From contig CAZXPW010000016.1 in the NCBI GenBank assembly GCA_964643355.1, positions 1 through 64,000 of the forward strand: a DNA stretch of 64,000 nucleotides. The letters run 5' to 3'. Source of the DNA: FEN-1350 sp964643355. Its GTDB lineage: Bacteria > Planctomycetota > Phycisphaerae > Sedimentisphaerales > Anaerohalosphaeraceae. The notes under the pieces are model-generated. The model had not been told where the DNA came from. It searched no databases and saw nothing but the letters and a program-made list of their open reading frames with translations. The position numbers were made by a program, and so were the translations under genes. Positions 49,369-58,572 of the stretch are shown one piece after another (position 1 is the stretch's first letter; each line of letters opens with the position of its first letter).

Positions 49369-49946
49369 ATCGCACTCCGTTAATATGGTTAATAAACTTT
49401 TCATGGATAATTATCGGAAAAGTTAAGATAGACAAAATAGTGTATTTGGTTAAAATAATTCAGTCGGATATTTTTTTTATCTGAGATCGTGTTCGTTGGG
49501 GACTATCGCATATTTTATTGGACCTTTCGGATAAGATTTTTTCAGCATATTGGCATTTCCAGTATCAGTCAGATGGTATCCAAAGTTTTCAGAGATCTTG
49601 AAGTAGGATAGCCCCGTCCTTTGGGGGTCCGAAAGTTGTCCAAGTCGGACGAGAATTCATAGATCGGATCTGACATAAACGGGGGAGGTTCTGCGTCTGT
49701 ATAGTGGACGGTGATGTGAAGATAGTCGGATCGCCAAATAAGGGGCAGAATCATGGGGGGGATCCGATTTGTATTTCTTCCGAAACGAAATCCTTATCAA
49801 AGCCGAAGAAATGAAGGGAAACCGGTTGACGAAGATCACGCAAGCCGGTATCCTCACCGCGAGGGAAACCGAGTGGAATAGCAATCGAACGATGGGTTGA
49901 TCGTGAGGCGACAATTCCGACAAAGCGAGAAGACACAGGAGGTCTG
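49369..49946. other. AT-rich divergent intergenic region
   Basis: No gene was seen. GTTAATATGG (49379-49388), also present twice near 8664-8723, lies just upstream of the PilZ gene. The only strong promoter found is that of the HEAT-repeat gene at 49826-49854. Confidence 0.4.
49826..49854 (+). promoter_or_regulatory. Sigma-70-like promoter
   Basis: TTGACG (49826-49831), 17 bp and TATCCT (49849-49854) lie 92 bp ahead of the TTG start at 49947. Confidence 0.5.
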
Positions 49947-52187
49947 TTGAAGCGGACGGGAATCATCGGTTGGATGATGATCGGCATGTTGGGTTTTTGC
50001 GTTCCCTTAACGATGGCCCAAGATGCGGAGGACGGGGTATTGCCGAGTTCCCTGTCTGAGCCGACCGAGACGGATGCCCAGCGGCAGTTGCGGATCATCC
50101 GAACGGCCTTGTTACAGGGTCAAACGGAAGAAAGTCGCATGGATGCCGCCATCGAATTACTGGGTCGGGCCGACAGCGCATCTCGTGAATTGCTCCTGCA
50201 GTCTCTGGTAGCCAAAGATAATCCGTTGACACGGCAGGCCATCTGTCGGGCCCTTATCAAGAGCCGAGGTTTGCCGGAGATGGTCAGCAAACCGGAAGAG
50301 CTTCTCAAGCCGGTCGTCGGAATCCTCTCCTCGACCGAAACCTCCGAAGCGCGTCTTGCGGGGGAGGCCTTGTTGATTTATCCATTTGCCCGCGTGTTCG
50401 AGTCGCTGTCCCTGATGGCGGCGGACTCGACGCTGGATTCGCGAAGCCGGCAAAATGTGATCTATGCTCTGAAACTGTGGCCGGAAAAAGAGGCGATCGC
50501 GACGATTCACTCGCTTCGCAAAGACGGCGACAAGACCGTCGCGCTGGCGGCGGAAAAGGCCCTGCAGGAGATCTTTGGGGTCCCGGAAGGGACGCGCTCC
50601 ACGACGCTGGATGGAATGGTTCAGGATTTTCTGAGTCGCAGTTCGACGGAATTTATCCGAGACCTGATGGCGGTTCTTCGAGATCGCGTCGCTCGTCAAC
50701 AGGAACAACTCCGTTTGGTTGGAGCGGATCGAGACATTTGGAAGAACAAGTACCTGGCAATGCAGGATAAGGAGTATGCGGCGGCCGAGGACACGGCCAA
50801 ACCGGGAATTCTGGTCGCCAAACTGACCAGCGAGTTTTCGGCGGAACGGTTGTGGGCGCTGGGCAAGGTATCAACTTATGCGGCGATGGCGTCGGCCGAG
50901 TTACGGACGGCGGTCTTGTCGCTGGTATCGGATCCGGATCGCGAAGTCCGATTGGCGGCGGCGAAGGTACTGGCCAGCAAAAGCGCATTGGATCCTGCCG
51001 AAAAACTTTTGGCCCAATTGCAGGCGGAAAAGGACAACGAGGTGCGTCTGGCATTGTTTCAGGCCTTGGGGGAAGCGTGTTCATTCGCCTTTACGCCGGG
51101 TTCGCCCATTAAACTGCCGGCGACGATACGAATGGAGACCCTTCGGCTGGCGGGTACTTTCCTGGCGGAGAAGGAATCGGACCGGGTGTATCCGGCCGCG
51201 GAAGTGATTCGCAAGTTACTGGAAATCAACGGGATTGAGACCCCGGTGGCCCAAAGTTATTTGAGAATGATTCTGACGCGATATCAGGCGACAGAAGGGC
51301 AAACGGGTTCTCTTCGCGGTCAGTTGCTGATGGTGATGGCCAAACTGTGCGGTAAGACGGCCCTTCGGGATGTCGCGGCAATTATCTATCAGCCGGCGTT
51401 CGTTGCGGGATTATCGGATACGATGGACGCAACTGTTCGAGAGGCGTCGGTGACGGGATTGGCGAATATCGGCAAGCCGCAGGCCTATTCATCCTTTCGC
51501 GATCGTAAACTGATGGAGGATCCCAGCCCGGCGGTTCGAAAAATCGTGATGGGGCTGGCGGGGGAAGTTGGGGACGAAAAAGATCTTGTATGGCTGTCGG
51601 AACGGTTGTCGATTCCCGGAGAATCGGAAGCGGCCTGGTCGTCCATGACCTCCATTTTGCAGCGGCAGGGATCCATGGTGATCCTGGGATGGATCGATAA
51701 GCTCAAGGCCAATGCGGGGAACCTGTCTCGGGTAACCGATCTGCTGGGGATGGCGGAAGTTCGATTGCAGGGGGATCAGAACGCCGCGGCCCTATTAAGC
51801 GTGCGAATGGAATTGCTGGGTCGTTATTTGTCGATCGGGGATCATGCCCGCGCCGTGGGAGTCTTTTCGCGACGGCTGATCGAACAAAAGGATCTCAAGC
51901 CGGACGATCCCCTCGTTGTTCTCCTTCAGACATACCTTAATTCTGAGACGGTCCCCGGCGAAACCAAAGCGGCCCTGCTCAATGCTCTGGGCGCGATCAC
52001 GGCGCCGGCTGGCACGAGCTGGCCGAACTGGGCCGAGCAGCTTAAGGCCTGGCAGAAACAATTTCTTCCGCAGATTTCCGCACCGGCCGTTTCAAAGGAA
52101 GCAACGGAGACCTCCGCTTTATCCGCATCAGAATCTGTGTCGGGAGCTACGACGAGTAAACCGGTCAGTCTTCCCAAGACCAAGTGA
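49947..52187 (+). CDS. Secreted HEAT-repeat protein
   Basis: 746 residues, TTG start preceded by AGGAGG at 5-6 nt. A signal peptide (about 1-25, ending TMAQ) precedes a helical protein of HEAT/PBS-lyase-type repeats, for example LRTAVLSLVSDPDREVRLAA and ASVTGLANIGKPQAYSSFRD. There is also a helical segment (about 230-270) with LMAVLRDRVARQQEQLRLVG. It probably acts as a scaffold outside the cytoplasm; no catalytic motif was seen. The C-end is Ser/Thr-rich (about 705-746). Confidence 0.75.
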   Translation: MKRTGIIGWMMIGMLGFCVPLTMAQDAEDGVLPSSLSEPTETDAQRQLRIIRTALLQGQTEESRMDAAIELLGRADSASRELLLQSLVAKDNPLTRQAICRALIKSRGLPEMVSKPEELLKPVVGILSSTETSEARLAGEALLIYPFARVFESLSLMAADSTLDSRSRQNVIYALKLWPEKEAIATIHSLRKDGDKTVALAAEKALQEIFGVPEGTRSTTLDGMVQDFLSRSSTEFIRDLMAVLRDRVARQQEQLRLVGADRDIWKNKYLAMQDKEYAAAEDTAKPGILVAKLTSEFSAERLWALGKVSTYAAMASAELRTAVLSLVSDPDREVRLAAAKVLASKSALDPAEKLLAQLQAEKDNEVRLALFQALGEACSFAFTPGSPIKLPATIRMETLRLAGTFLAEKESDRVYPAAEVIRKLLEINGIETPVAQSYLRMILTRYQATEGQTGSLRGQLLMVMAKLCGKTALRDVAAIIYQPAFVAGLSDTMDATVREASVTGLANIGKPQAYSSFRDRKLMEDPSPAVRKIVMGLAGEVGDEKDLVWLSERLSIPGESEAAWSSMTSILQRQGSMVILGWIDKLKANAGNLSRVTDLLGMAEVRLQGDQNAAALLSVRMELLGRYLSIGDHARAVGVFSRRLIEQKDLKPDDPLVVLLQTYLNSETVPGETKAALLNALGAITAPAGTSWPNWAEQLKAWQKQFLPQISAPAVSKEATETSALSASESVSGATTSKPVSLPKTK

Positions 52188-52236
52188 AAAGTGAAATCTT
52201 GGTTCCGCAGCATGGGCAGGGGAGAGACGGTTTTGT

Positions 52237-53493
52237 TTATTTTCCGATACAGAATAATGTTTTATAGGTTTTGATCAGGACTCTGTTATTGGAAAAAACG
52301 GGAGTGGCCAGGGTGAATTCGCCCAGATCATTGGAGGCCAGCAATTTGAATTCCTCGCCCTGCTGAAGGACAAAGGTCGTTCCCGAATCACTCGTCAGAT
52401 AGATTTTCCCATCCACCAGAACCGGGGAGGCGCTGAATGTCGCCCTGCGGTTGGCCAATTCGCCGGACCAGAGGGTCTTGCCGGTCCCGATCTCCATGCA
52501 TTCGAGCTGGCCACGATCGGAAAGCACATAGAGCCGACCGTCTTTGGCGGCGGGGGAGGGAAGATCGCAGGCGAGATTGTCACGAAACCAGACGACATGA
52601 CTTTGGGTGACATCGCCCGAGCCGCCGAGACGCACGGCAGTGAGGGTTTTGCCGCGGGCGTAAGGGGCGACGAGGATGCCGTCGCAGACCACGGGGGAAG
52701 CGATGCAGCGGAAAAACTCCTGCCCGCCTGGATTAAGGCCGCCGACTCGCCAGATTTCACGGCCGTCGGAGGCGTCATGGGCCGTGATATGATCGGCGCC
52801 AAGAACGAAAAGAAGTTGCCGGTCGCCTTCGGAATAGACAATCGGGGTGGTGTAGCTTTGGTTGGCCTCGCGAGGAGCGTTGAGAGAGCGATCCCGCTTC
52901 CATGCCTCAGTCCCCGTTTTTTTGTCAAAGGCGACCAGAAAAGACGGTTTGTCGTGGATGACGGCGACCACGACCTGATCCTGTGTCAGGACCGGCGAGG
53001 TTCCCAAATCCCACCAAAGCGTATCGGGACCATAGAGTTTCTGGATGTTCTTGTGCCAGACGATGTTGCCTTCGAAATCCAGGCAAGCCAAGTCGCCGCT
53101 GCGGTAGTAAACGAAGACATGGGTGCCGTCGGTGGTGGGAGACGGGTGAGCGCCGCTGCCTTTGCGGTCATGCCTGCCTTTTCGTTCATCGCCTACCGAT
53201 GTTTTCCAAAGGATATTTCCGAAACGGTCTATGCCCAAAACAAGATTCTTGCCGTCACCCGTGGTCGTGACAAAAATCCGGTCGCCCCAGACGGCAGGGG
53301 TGGAACCGCTGCCTCCGGGCAGAGGAACCTTCCATGCGACATTGTCCGTCGCACTCCAGGATATGGGCACATTGGTCGCATCGCAGACGCCGTTGAAGGC
53401 GGGCCCCCGCCATACGGGCCAATGGTCGGCTCCCCTGACGCCGGGCGACAAACTGATAACCGCTACGAGAAATGCCCTAATGGATCGTTTCAT
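52237..53493 (-). CDS. Secreted PQQ-type beta-propeller repeat protein (second copy)
   Basis: 418 residues. A signal peptide (about 1-21) is followed by HWPVWRGPAFNG, the same opening as the protein at 27358-28575. Blades carry NVAWKVPLPGGSGSTPAVWG, GTEAWKRDRS and KTLWSGELANRRATFSASPV. It follows the cyclophilin gene by 21 bp on the same strand and is probably in its transcript. It has the same general architecture as the other paralogue but is clearly diverged. Confidence 0.85.
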   Translation of the reverse strand: MKRSIRAFLVAVISLSPGVRGADHWPVWRGPAFNGVCDATNVPISWSATDNVAWKVPLPGGSGSTPAVWGDRIFVTTTGDGKNLVLGIDRFGNILWKTSVGDERKGRHDRKGSGAHPSPTTDGTHVFVYYRSGDLACLDFEGNIVWHKNIQKLYGPDTLWWDLGTSPVLTQDQVVVAVIHDKPSFLVAFDKKTGTEAWKRDRSLNAPREANQSYTTPIVYSEGDRQLLFVLGADHITAHDASDGREIWRVGGLNPGGQEFFRCIASPVVCDGILVAPYARGKTLTAVRLGGSGDVTQSHVVWFRDNLACDLPSPAAKDGRLYVLSDRGQLECMEIGTGKTLWSGELANRRATFSASPVLVDGKIYLTSDSGTTFVLQQGEEFKLLASNDLGEFTLATPVFSNNRVLIKTYKTLFCIGK

Positions 53494-53514
53494 CCGAGGA
53501 CTCCTGTCGCGATT

Positions 53515-54270
53515 TTAGGACTTGGGTTGTTGAATGACCCTGGCCGAATGGATCACCACCGGTTCGACGGGTACATTTTGGAAAAATCCTTTGGTGGCCG
53601 TTGCCACGGATGCGATGGCGTCAACGACCTCCATCCCTTTCAGGACTGATCCGAAGACGGCATACCCGGGATTGCCCCCCCGGACAAAATCAAGACTGGT
53701 GTTGTCGACATGATTGATAAAGAATTGGGAAGTGGCACTGTTGGGATTTTGAGTTCGCGCCATGGCGATTGTGCCCCGGAGGTTTTTCAGACCGTTGGAG
53801 GCCTCGTTGACGATGGGATCTCGTGCGGCTTTCTGCTGGAGGTTGGGCGTGAATCCACCGCCCTGAATCATAAAACTCTTGATAACCCGATGGAAGATTG
53901 TGCCGTCGTAGAAACCGCCCTGAACATATTGAATGAAATTCTGAACCGTGACCGGGGCGGCTTTGTGATTGAGAGCCAGCAGGATGTCTCCTTTGGAGGT
54001 TTTCAGCTCTACAACCCAGATCCCTTCCGGAAGACCTGGAATTACAGGTACAGAGACGACGGGGGATGATGAAGTCTCTGAGGTCGGTTTTGCCGCGTCG
54101 GAAGATTTTTCGGCGGCGGAGGAGGCGGCCTTGGCAACGGGCTCGGCCGGCGGGGGAGTCGTGTTGGGGGACGAGGCCTGTTTTTCGGGTTTACACCCCA
54201 TGCCGAGACACAGAAGGACCGATAATACCATGATATCCGTAAACTGAACGAAGGATCGAATCGCCGACAT
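53515..54270 (-). CDS. Cyclophilin-type peptidyl-prolyl isomerase lipoprotein
   Basis: 251 residues. A signal peptide ends in a lipobox LGMGC. A Pro/Ala/Ser-rich linker (about 30-75) leads to a cyclophilin domain at about 85-245: QNFIQYVQGGFYDGTIFHRV, FMIQGGGFTP, GTIAMARTQNPNSATSQFFI and YAVFGSVLKGMEVVDAIASV. It would catalyse proline isomerisation of exported proteins. Start at 54270: AAAGGA lies 7 nt upstream. Promoter at 54311-54339. It is followed by the beta-propeller gene. Confidence 0.93.
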   Translation of the reverse strand: MSAIRSFVQFTDIMVLSVLLCLGMGCKPEKQASSPNTTPPPAEPVAKAASSAAEKSSDAAKPTSETSSSPVVSVPVIPGLPEGIWVVELKTSKGDILLALNHKAAPVTVQNFIQYVQGGFYDGTIFHRVIKSFMIQGGGFTPNLQQKAARDPIVNEASNGLKNLRGTIAMARTQNPNSATSQFFINHVDNTSLDFVRGGNPGYAVFGSVLKGMEVVDAIASVATATKGFFQNVPVEPVVIHSARVIQQPKS

Positions 54271-54310
54271 ACTTATCCTTTCAAAAAAGTGATGGATCAT
54301 TTTGGCTCAT

Positions 54311-54339
54311 AGGATACAGTAATGGCGTCCAGATGGCAA
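54311..54339 (-). promoter_or_regulatory. Sigma-70-like promoter of the cyclophilin operon
   Basis: On the minus strand, TTGCCA (54339-54334), 17 bp and TATCCT (54316-54311) lie 41 bp upstream of the ATG. Confidence 0.55.
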
Positions 54340-54379
54340 GACCTCTGTTGTCGATGAGAGTTTATAGGAAAGGATGTGG

Positions 54380-55177
54380 ATGGCCGGAGTTATTGATTTT
54401 CATGCACATGCATTCCCGGATGCGGTTGCGGACGCCGCGATGGCCAAGTTGCGGGCGGAGGTGCCGCAGGTTCCTTGTTATCTGGATGGAAAGATCGGTT
54501 CGCTGCTCCAGTCGATGGACGAAGCCGGAATCGAGATCAGCGTTCTCTGTTGTATTGCGACGCGTCCGAAGCAATATGAATCCATCCTGACCTGGTGTGG
54601 TCAGATCCGATCCTCTCGAATCGTTCCGTTTCCATCGGTACACCCGGCCGATCCGAACTCCCTTGAGAAAATCAGTCAGATAGCGGCCGAGGGATTTCAG
54701 GGAATCAAGATGCATCCCTATTATCAGGACTTTGTTCTCGATGAATCGCGGATGATGCCGTTGTACGAACGAATGTGCCGAGAGGGGCTCATTCTTGTGG
54801 TACACACCGGGTTTGATATCGCTTTCGAACGGATTGATCGAGGCGGGCCGGATCGAATTCTTCGTGTCCATGAAGCATTCCCGGAACTCAAACTTGTGAT
54901 GACGCATATGGGCGCCTGGGAACAATGGGATCGGGCCGGAGAAGTCCTGACAGGCCGTAGAATTTATATGGACATCTCGTATTCCGCAGATTTTCTTGGA
55001 GTCCAATCGATGCGAAATCTGATTGTTCGTCATCCGGCCGAATATGTCCTGTTTGGTACAGATTCTCCTTGGGATGATCAGAAGCGATGTATTCAGATGG
55101 TTCGCGATCTGCATTTGGGACTTCATCGGGAATCTCTTTTGCTGAGAGAGAACGCTAAAAGACTGCTGGCCATCTGA
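54380..55177 (+). CDS. Amidohydrolase-family metal-dependent hydrolase (amidohydrolase-2/TatD-like)
   Basis: 265 residues. VIDFHAHAFPDAVAD holds the HxH metal pair (about 5-10). GFQGIKMHPYYQDF and LVVHTGFDIAFE supply the further metal His, and FGTDSPWDDQ the closing Asp. Members are decarboxylases or lactone/amide hydrolases; the substrate is unknown. Start at 54380 (GGAAAGG lies 6 nt upstream); an in-frame ATG at 54374 is possible. It is divergent from the cyclophilin operon. Confidence 0.85.
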   Translation: MAGVIDFHAHAFPDAVADAAMAKLRAEVPQVPCYLDGKIGSLLQSMDEAGIEISVLCCIATRPKQYESILTWCGQIRSSRIVPFPSVHPADPNSLEKISQIAAEGFQGIKMHPYYQDFVLDESRMMPLYERMCREGLILVVHTGFDIAFERIDRGGPDRILRVHEAFPELKLVMTHMGAWEQWDRAGEVLTGRRIYMDISYSADFLGVQSMRNLIVRHPAEYVLFGTDSPWDDQKRCIQMVRDLHLGLHRESLLLRENAKRLLAI

Positions 55178-55744
55178 AGGCCGGCGTCGTTTGACCGGGA
55201 ACCAAGTTTGGCCAGGAAGGCGAAAAAATTATCGGACCACAAAAAATTTTTTATTCTCCGCTTGATTTCCCCGAAAATGTTACTATGAATAGTTACGGTT
55301 GTTCCGTGAGTTTATGGTTTTGCTTTTGTCTTCGGCCAGGTTAACGGGTTCGGGAGTGTATGCTGGCCTGAGGGGTAAGCTTCTTGTTTCCGGGAGAGCA
55401 TGGATTCGGTCGTGAAGGACAGGGATGTGTCGTATGCCGGTTTTCAGTATTGGAATTCGGGATTGTAATGCCCAATTCGGAGTCGAGGTATCCCTTTTTT
55501 GGTTCTTCATCCAGAGTAAAATTCCCTGATGACAGATAGTGTCAATCTGAAATATCCGGTTCGTGTTGCCTGAAGAAGAGCAAAAGTACCGGTTCGTAAA
55601 ACGAATTTCTCCGAGATGCGGAATATTCCGGAATTAAAAAATGTCAAATCAGAACCAGAAGTAAACCGATAATACAAGGGTAGCATCGTAAACACAAGTA
55701 GATGAAGGAACTAAGGTTAAGGTCAGGCAGTTAGGAGAACTGGA
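55178..55744. other. Intergenic region upstream of the porin gene
   Basis: No gene was seen. TTGATT (55262-55267), 16 bp and TATGAA (55284-55289) is a possible promoter, leaving a leader of about 450 nt. Small palindromes lie at 55593-55605 (TTCGTAAAACGAA) and 55620-55629 (GGAATATTCC). No terminator was clear after the hydrolase gene. Confidence 0.4.
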
Positions 55745-57226
55745 ATGAGTAGATGGAAAAAGTGGATGATGGTTGCCGTTGCGGTGGCGGTGGTCGCCAT
55801 CCCGGCGACGCTGAAGGCCGCAGATGCGGCACCGGCAGCGGCTCCGACGCCGTCCGAGCATCAGCATCTGTGTGGAGCGTGGCTGGACAAGTTTCACAAA
55901 CCGTTTGAGGGATTTACCATGGGGCTGGATATCCGTCTGCGCGAAGAGTATGCCCCGAACTTCATGAGTATGGACAAAAACCAAGGCGATGGTGCGCTAC
56001 CCGGACCGGATAACGCCAACCAATGGAATCGCCAACGCTATCGTGCCCGATGGTCGATGTCCTATGCCCTGACTTCAGATATCGACATCAATGCCCGTTG
56101 GACATGGGAAATGAGTACCTTCCGCCACACCCCTGGTCAACAACACCGCGATGATGAGATCCTGCTGGATATCTTGAATGTGACCTGGCGAAACGCCTTT
56201 GATCTGCCCATGACCTTGGTGGTTGGTCGTCAGGAGATCATGAATCTGGGCAATGGTTGGCTTGTTCTGGACGGCACTCCTCAGGATGGATCCCGCACGC
56301 ACTATTTTGACGCGGTTCGCGCGACAATCGATCTGTCAGACCGGACCAAATTGGATTTAATCGGGATCAACAACTACGACGCTGAAGACAAATGGCTCCA
56401 TCCCCTGAATCATAACAATGTGGAACATATTCGTCATGCCATTGGTGAAAAGCAGGACGAAGTCGGCGGGATCGCCTATATCACCGACAAGTGGTCCGAA
56501 ACCACCAAGGCCGAATACTATTACATGTACAAGCAGGATGAGCCGTCAACCTGGTCCAAGTATTATTCGACGCCCGGTATAGACGACGAGATCCATACGA
56601 TTGGCGCGGCCCTTTCTGGCAAGCTCAATGAGAACTGGGGTTATCGAACGGAATTTGCCAAGCAGTGGGGAAAGGTGAACCTGGAATCGATGAGTGCCTG
56701 GGGCACCAATAACCGCCTGACCTACAGTTTCAAGGATGAGCGGAATTCGGTCTTGAATTTTGACTATGAGTATTTGTCCGGCGATGATCCCGATACGCGG
56801 GCCAACGAGCAGTTCGATCCGCTCTGGGCTCAGTATCCACAGGCCTGCCGCGGCGGCGATCTTCCCCTCTATATGTGGACATCGGAAACCTCAACCGGCG
56901 AGGTGACCAATCTGCATCGGGCCGGCGTGGGGTACACTTTTGATATTGCCCCGAAGTGGTCCCTGCAGACCAACTACAATCTGTTGTGGGCCGATCAGGA
57001 ATATCGTGATACCTCAGGAAATCCGTCCCTGGGACCGACCGGCACCCTGTTTTCGCGTGACGGCCTGTTCCGTGGGCAATTGTTTACGGCCTACCTGCGA
57101 TACAAGTGCTGCAAGAATCTGAATATGCACTTCCTGGCCGATTACTTTGTTCCGGGGACCTTCTACTCCGGGAGCAGTCAGGATCATGCGATCTTCCTGC
57201 GTTATAATCTGGAATTCACTTTCTGA
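55745..57226 (+). CDS. Outer-membrane porin-like protein (alginate-export/AlgE-like)
   Basis: 493 residues. A signal peptide (about 1-26, ending LKA) and an Ala/Pro-rich linker lead to a long beta-rich domain. RQRYRARWSMSYALTSDIDI, TLVVGRQEIMNLGNGWLVLD and LRYNLEFTF are typical of beta-barrel strands, and the protein ends in Phe as outer-membrane proteins do. Residues about 60-490 match the overall look of the alginate-export domain. The substrate is unknown. Start: GGAG lies 8 nt upstream. A terminator follows. Confidence 0.8.
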   Translation: MSRWKKWMMVAVAVAVVAIPATLKAADAAPAAAPTPSEHQHLCGAWLDKFHKPFEGFTMGLDIRLREEYAPNFMSMDKNQGDGALPGPDNANQWNRQRYRARWSMSYALTSDIDINARWTWEMSTFRHTPGQQHRDDEILLDILNVTWRNAFDLPMTLVVGRQEIMNLGNGWLVLDGTPQDGSRTHYFDAVRATIDLSDRTKLDLIGINNYDAEDKWLHPLNHNNVEHIRHAIGEKQDEVGGIAYITDKWSETTKAEYYYMYKQDEPSTWSKYYSTPGIDDEIHTIGAALSGKLNENWGYRTEFAKQWGKVNLESMSAWGTNNRLTYSFKDERNSVLNFDYEYLSGDDPDTRANEQFDPLWAQYPQACRGGDLPLYMWTSETSTGEVTNLHRAGVGYTFDIAPKWSLQTNYNLLWADQEYRDTSGNPSLGPTGTLFSRDGLFRGQLFTAYLRYKCCKNLNMHFLADYFVPGTFYSGSSQDHAIFLRYNLEFTF

Positions 57227-57250
57227 TCCAGGTTGACCTGATCTACTTTG

Positions 57251-57279
57251 AAGGCCCGACATGGATCGGGCCTTTTTTT
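57251..57279 (+). terminator. Rho-independent terminator after the porin gene
   Basis: AAGGCCCGA (57251-57259), loop CATGG plus A, TCGGGCCTT (57266-57274), then a run of T. Confidence 0.88.
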
Positions 57280-57386
57280 GCGCCTTGGATGATTTGGATA
57301 TGTTTAGGGTGTAATTATGGTTGATACTCATAATCCTGCCGGAAAATTATTCCTATCAAACGGCCCGAATTTCTTTGGAATTTCAT

Positions 57387-57415
57387 TTGATTGTCCGGAC
57401 CACCGGTATTACAAT
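57387..57415 (+). promoter_or_regulatory. Sigma-70-like promoter
   Basis: TTGATT (57387-57392), 17 bp and TACAAT (57410-57415) lie 97 bp ahead of the ATG at 57513. Confidence 0.5.
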
Positions 57416-57512
57416 TTTAGCAAACCGGTAACGCTTGGATAATTTCAGAGAAAAAGGATTTGATCTCAGTGGAAAAATCCTGGCACAATTCGAATTCAGG
57501 AAGGAGAACAGA

Positions 57513-58310
57513 ATGAAGAAGATATTGTTGATTTCAATGGCGGTTCTTGCCTGCGGATCCGTATGGGCGGCCGAAGACAAGCTGGGTATGGATCTGGATC
57601 TGACCTGGGTTAGCAAGACCATTTGGCGTGGCATGGATGTCGGCGATAACAAGGCCGGATTCATGCCATCGGCCACCTTTAACTTGTGGGGCACGGGGTT
57701 TAGCGCGTCGATTTTGGGCTGGTGGTCCGGCGCTCAATCCAACGGCGCCGAGTGGCCTCTCCCCACCGAAAAGTATGTGTATATGCTTTCCTATGCCAAC
57801 AGCATAAATAAAGGCGATGCGGTCCAGGTGGATTATAACTTGACCTACTCGTACAACGATTACTACACCAACCCTTCTTGGTGGAATGATTATCAGGATC
57901 TGGCCCTGACGATCTCGTTGCCCAAGATGTGTCCGGCCGGTTTTGTGCCTCGTTACACCGCTGCGTATAGTTGGTCCGGCCGTCCGGGCCCGACTCCCGG
58001 CTTTCTGGGAGGAACCGAGTTGAGCGATGCGGCTGGATTCTTCCACATCGTCGGCCTGGACTACAACTTCAAGGTCTGCGAACAGCCCTTTACTCTCAGC
58101 GCCGATGCGACTTACAACGACGGGGCTTTTGCGTTCTATGGCAACACTTCGGATCATGACTGGTCGCATATCACCTGGGGACTGAGAACGGCGTTCAAAG
58201 TGGGCAACGGAATGCTCATTCCGGGGATCTACTACCAGACCTCGATGGATGATTCGGTCAATATGAATGACGAATTCTATACCGCCGTTTCCTACAAGAT
58301 CAGCTTTTAA
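57513..58310 (+). CDS. Outer-membrane protein of the Gcw_chp/TorF-like family
   Basis: 265 residues. A signal peptide (about 1-20, ending VWA) is followed by LDLTWVSKTIWRGMDVGDNK, the N-terminal signature of Gcw_chp (TIGR02001/TorF-like) putative porins. Alternating beta strands follow, and the C-end YTAVSYKISF finishes in Phe as outer-membrane barrels do. The substrate is unknown. Start at 57513: AAGGAG lies 7 nt upstream; the longer in-frame start at TTG 57435 lacks support. The next terminator is at 58358. Confidence 0.75.
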   Translation: MKKILLISMAVLACGSVWAAEDKLGMDLDLTWVSKTIWRGMDVGDNKAGFMPSATFNLWGTGFSASILGWWSGAQSNGAEWPLPTEKYVYMLSYANSINKGDAVQVDYNLTYSYNDYYTNPSWWNDYQDLALTISLPKMCPAGFVPRYTAAYSWSGRPGPTPGFLGGTELSDAAGFFHIVGLDYNFKVCEQPFTLSADATYNDGAFAFYGNTSDHDWSHITWGLRTAFKVGNGMLIPGIYYQTSMDDSVNMNDEFYTAVSYKISF

Positions 58311-58357
58311 CCCTATCGGTTCACGGATGCTTGAGACCGTGAATTGCGCAAGTACCG

Positions 58358-58382
58358 GCCCGACCCGTGTCGGGCTTTTTTC
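58358..58382 (+). terminator. Rho-independent terminator after the Gcw_chp gene
   Basis: GCCCGAC (58358-58364), loop CCGT, GTCGGGC (58369-58375), then T6. Confidence 0.9.
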
Positions 58383-58426
58383 TGCGCATGGAAACGGGAT
58401 CGCGGGAAGATCAAGGGAAAACGGCC

Positions 58427-58456
58427 TTGACGGGATGGTGCCGAATCTGATAGAGT
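58427..58456 (+). promoter_or_regulatory. Sigma-70-like promoter of the paaK-ACT array
   Basis: TTGACG (58427-58432), 18 bp and TAGAGT (58451-58456) lie 116 bp ahead of the first paaK start. Confidence 0.45.
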
Positions 58457-58572
58457 ACTTCCAGAAGTTGAGGACAATTCCGGGAACCCGACCAGGGAAT
58501 CGATTATTCTTGTGGTTGGGAGCAATGGCAAGCGGTCAAGCCCGCGATTCTGGAAGGCAGACAGGAGAGACC

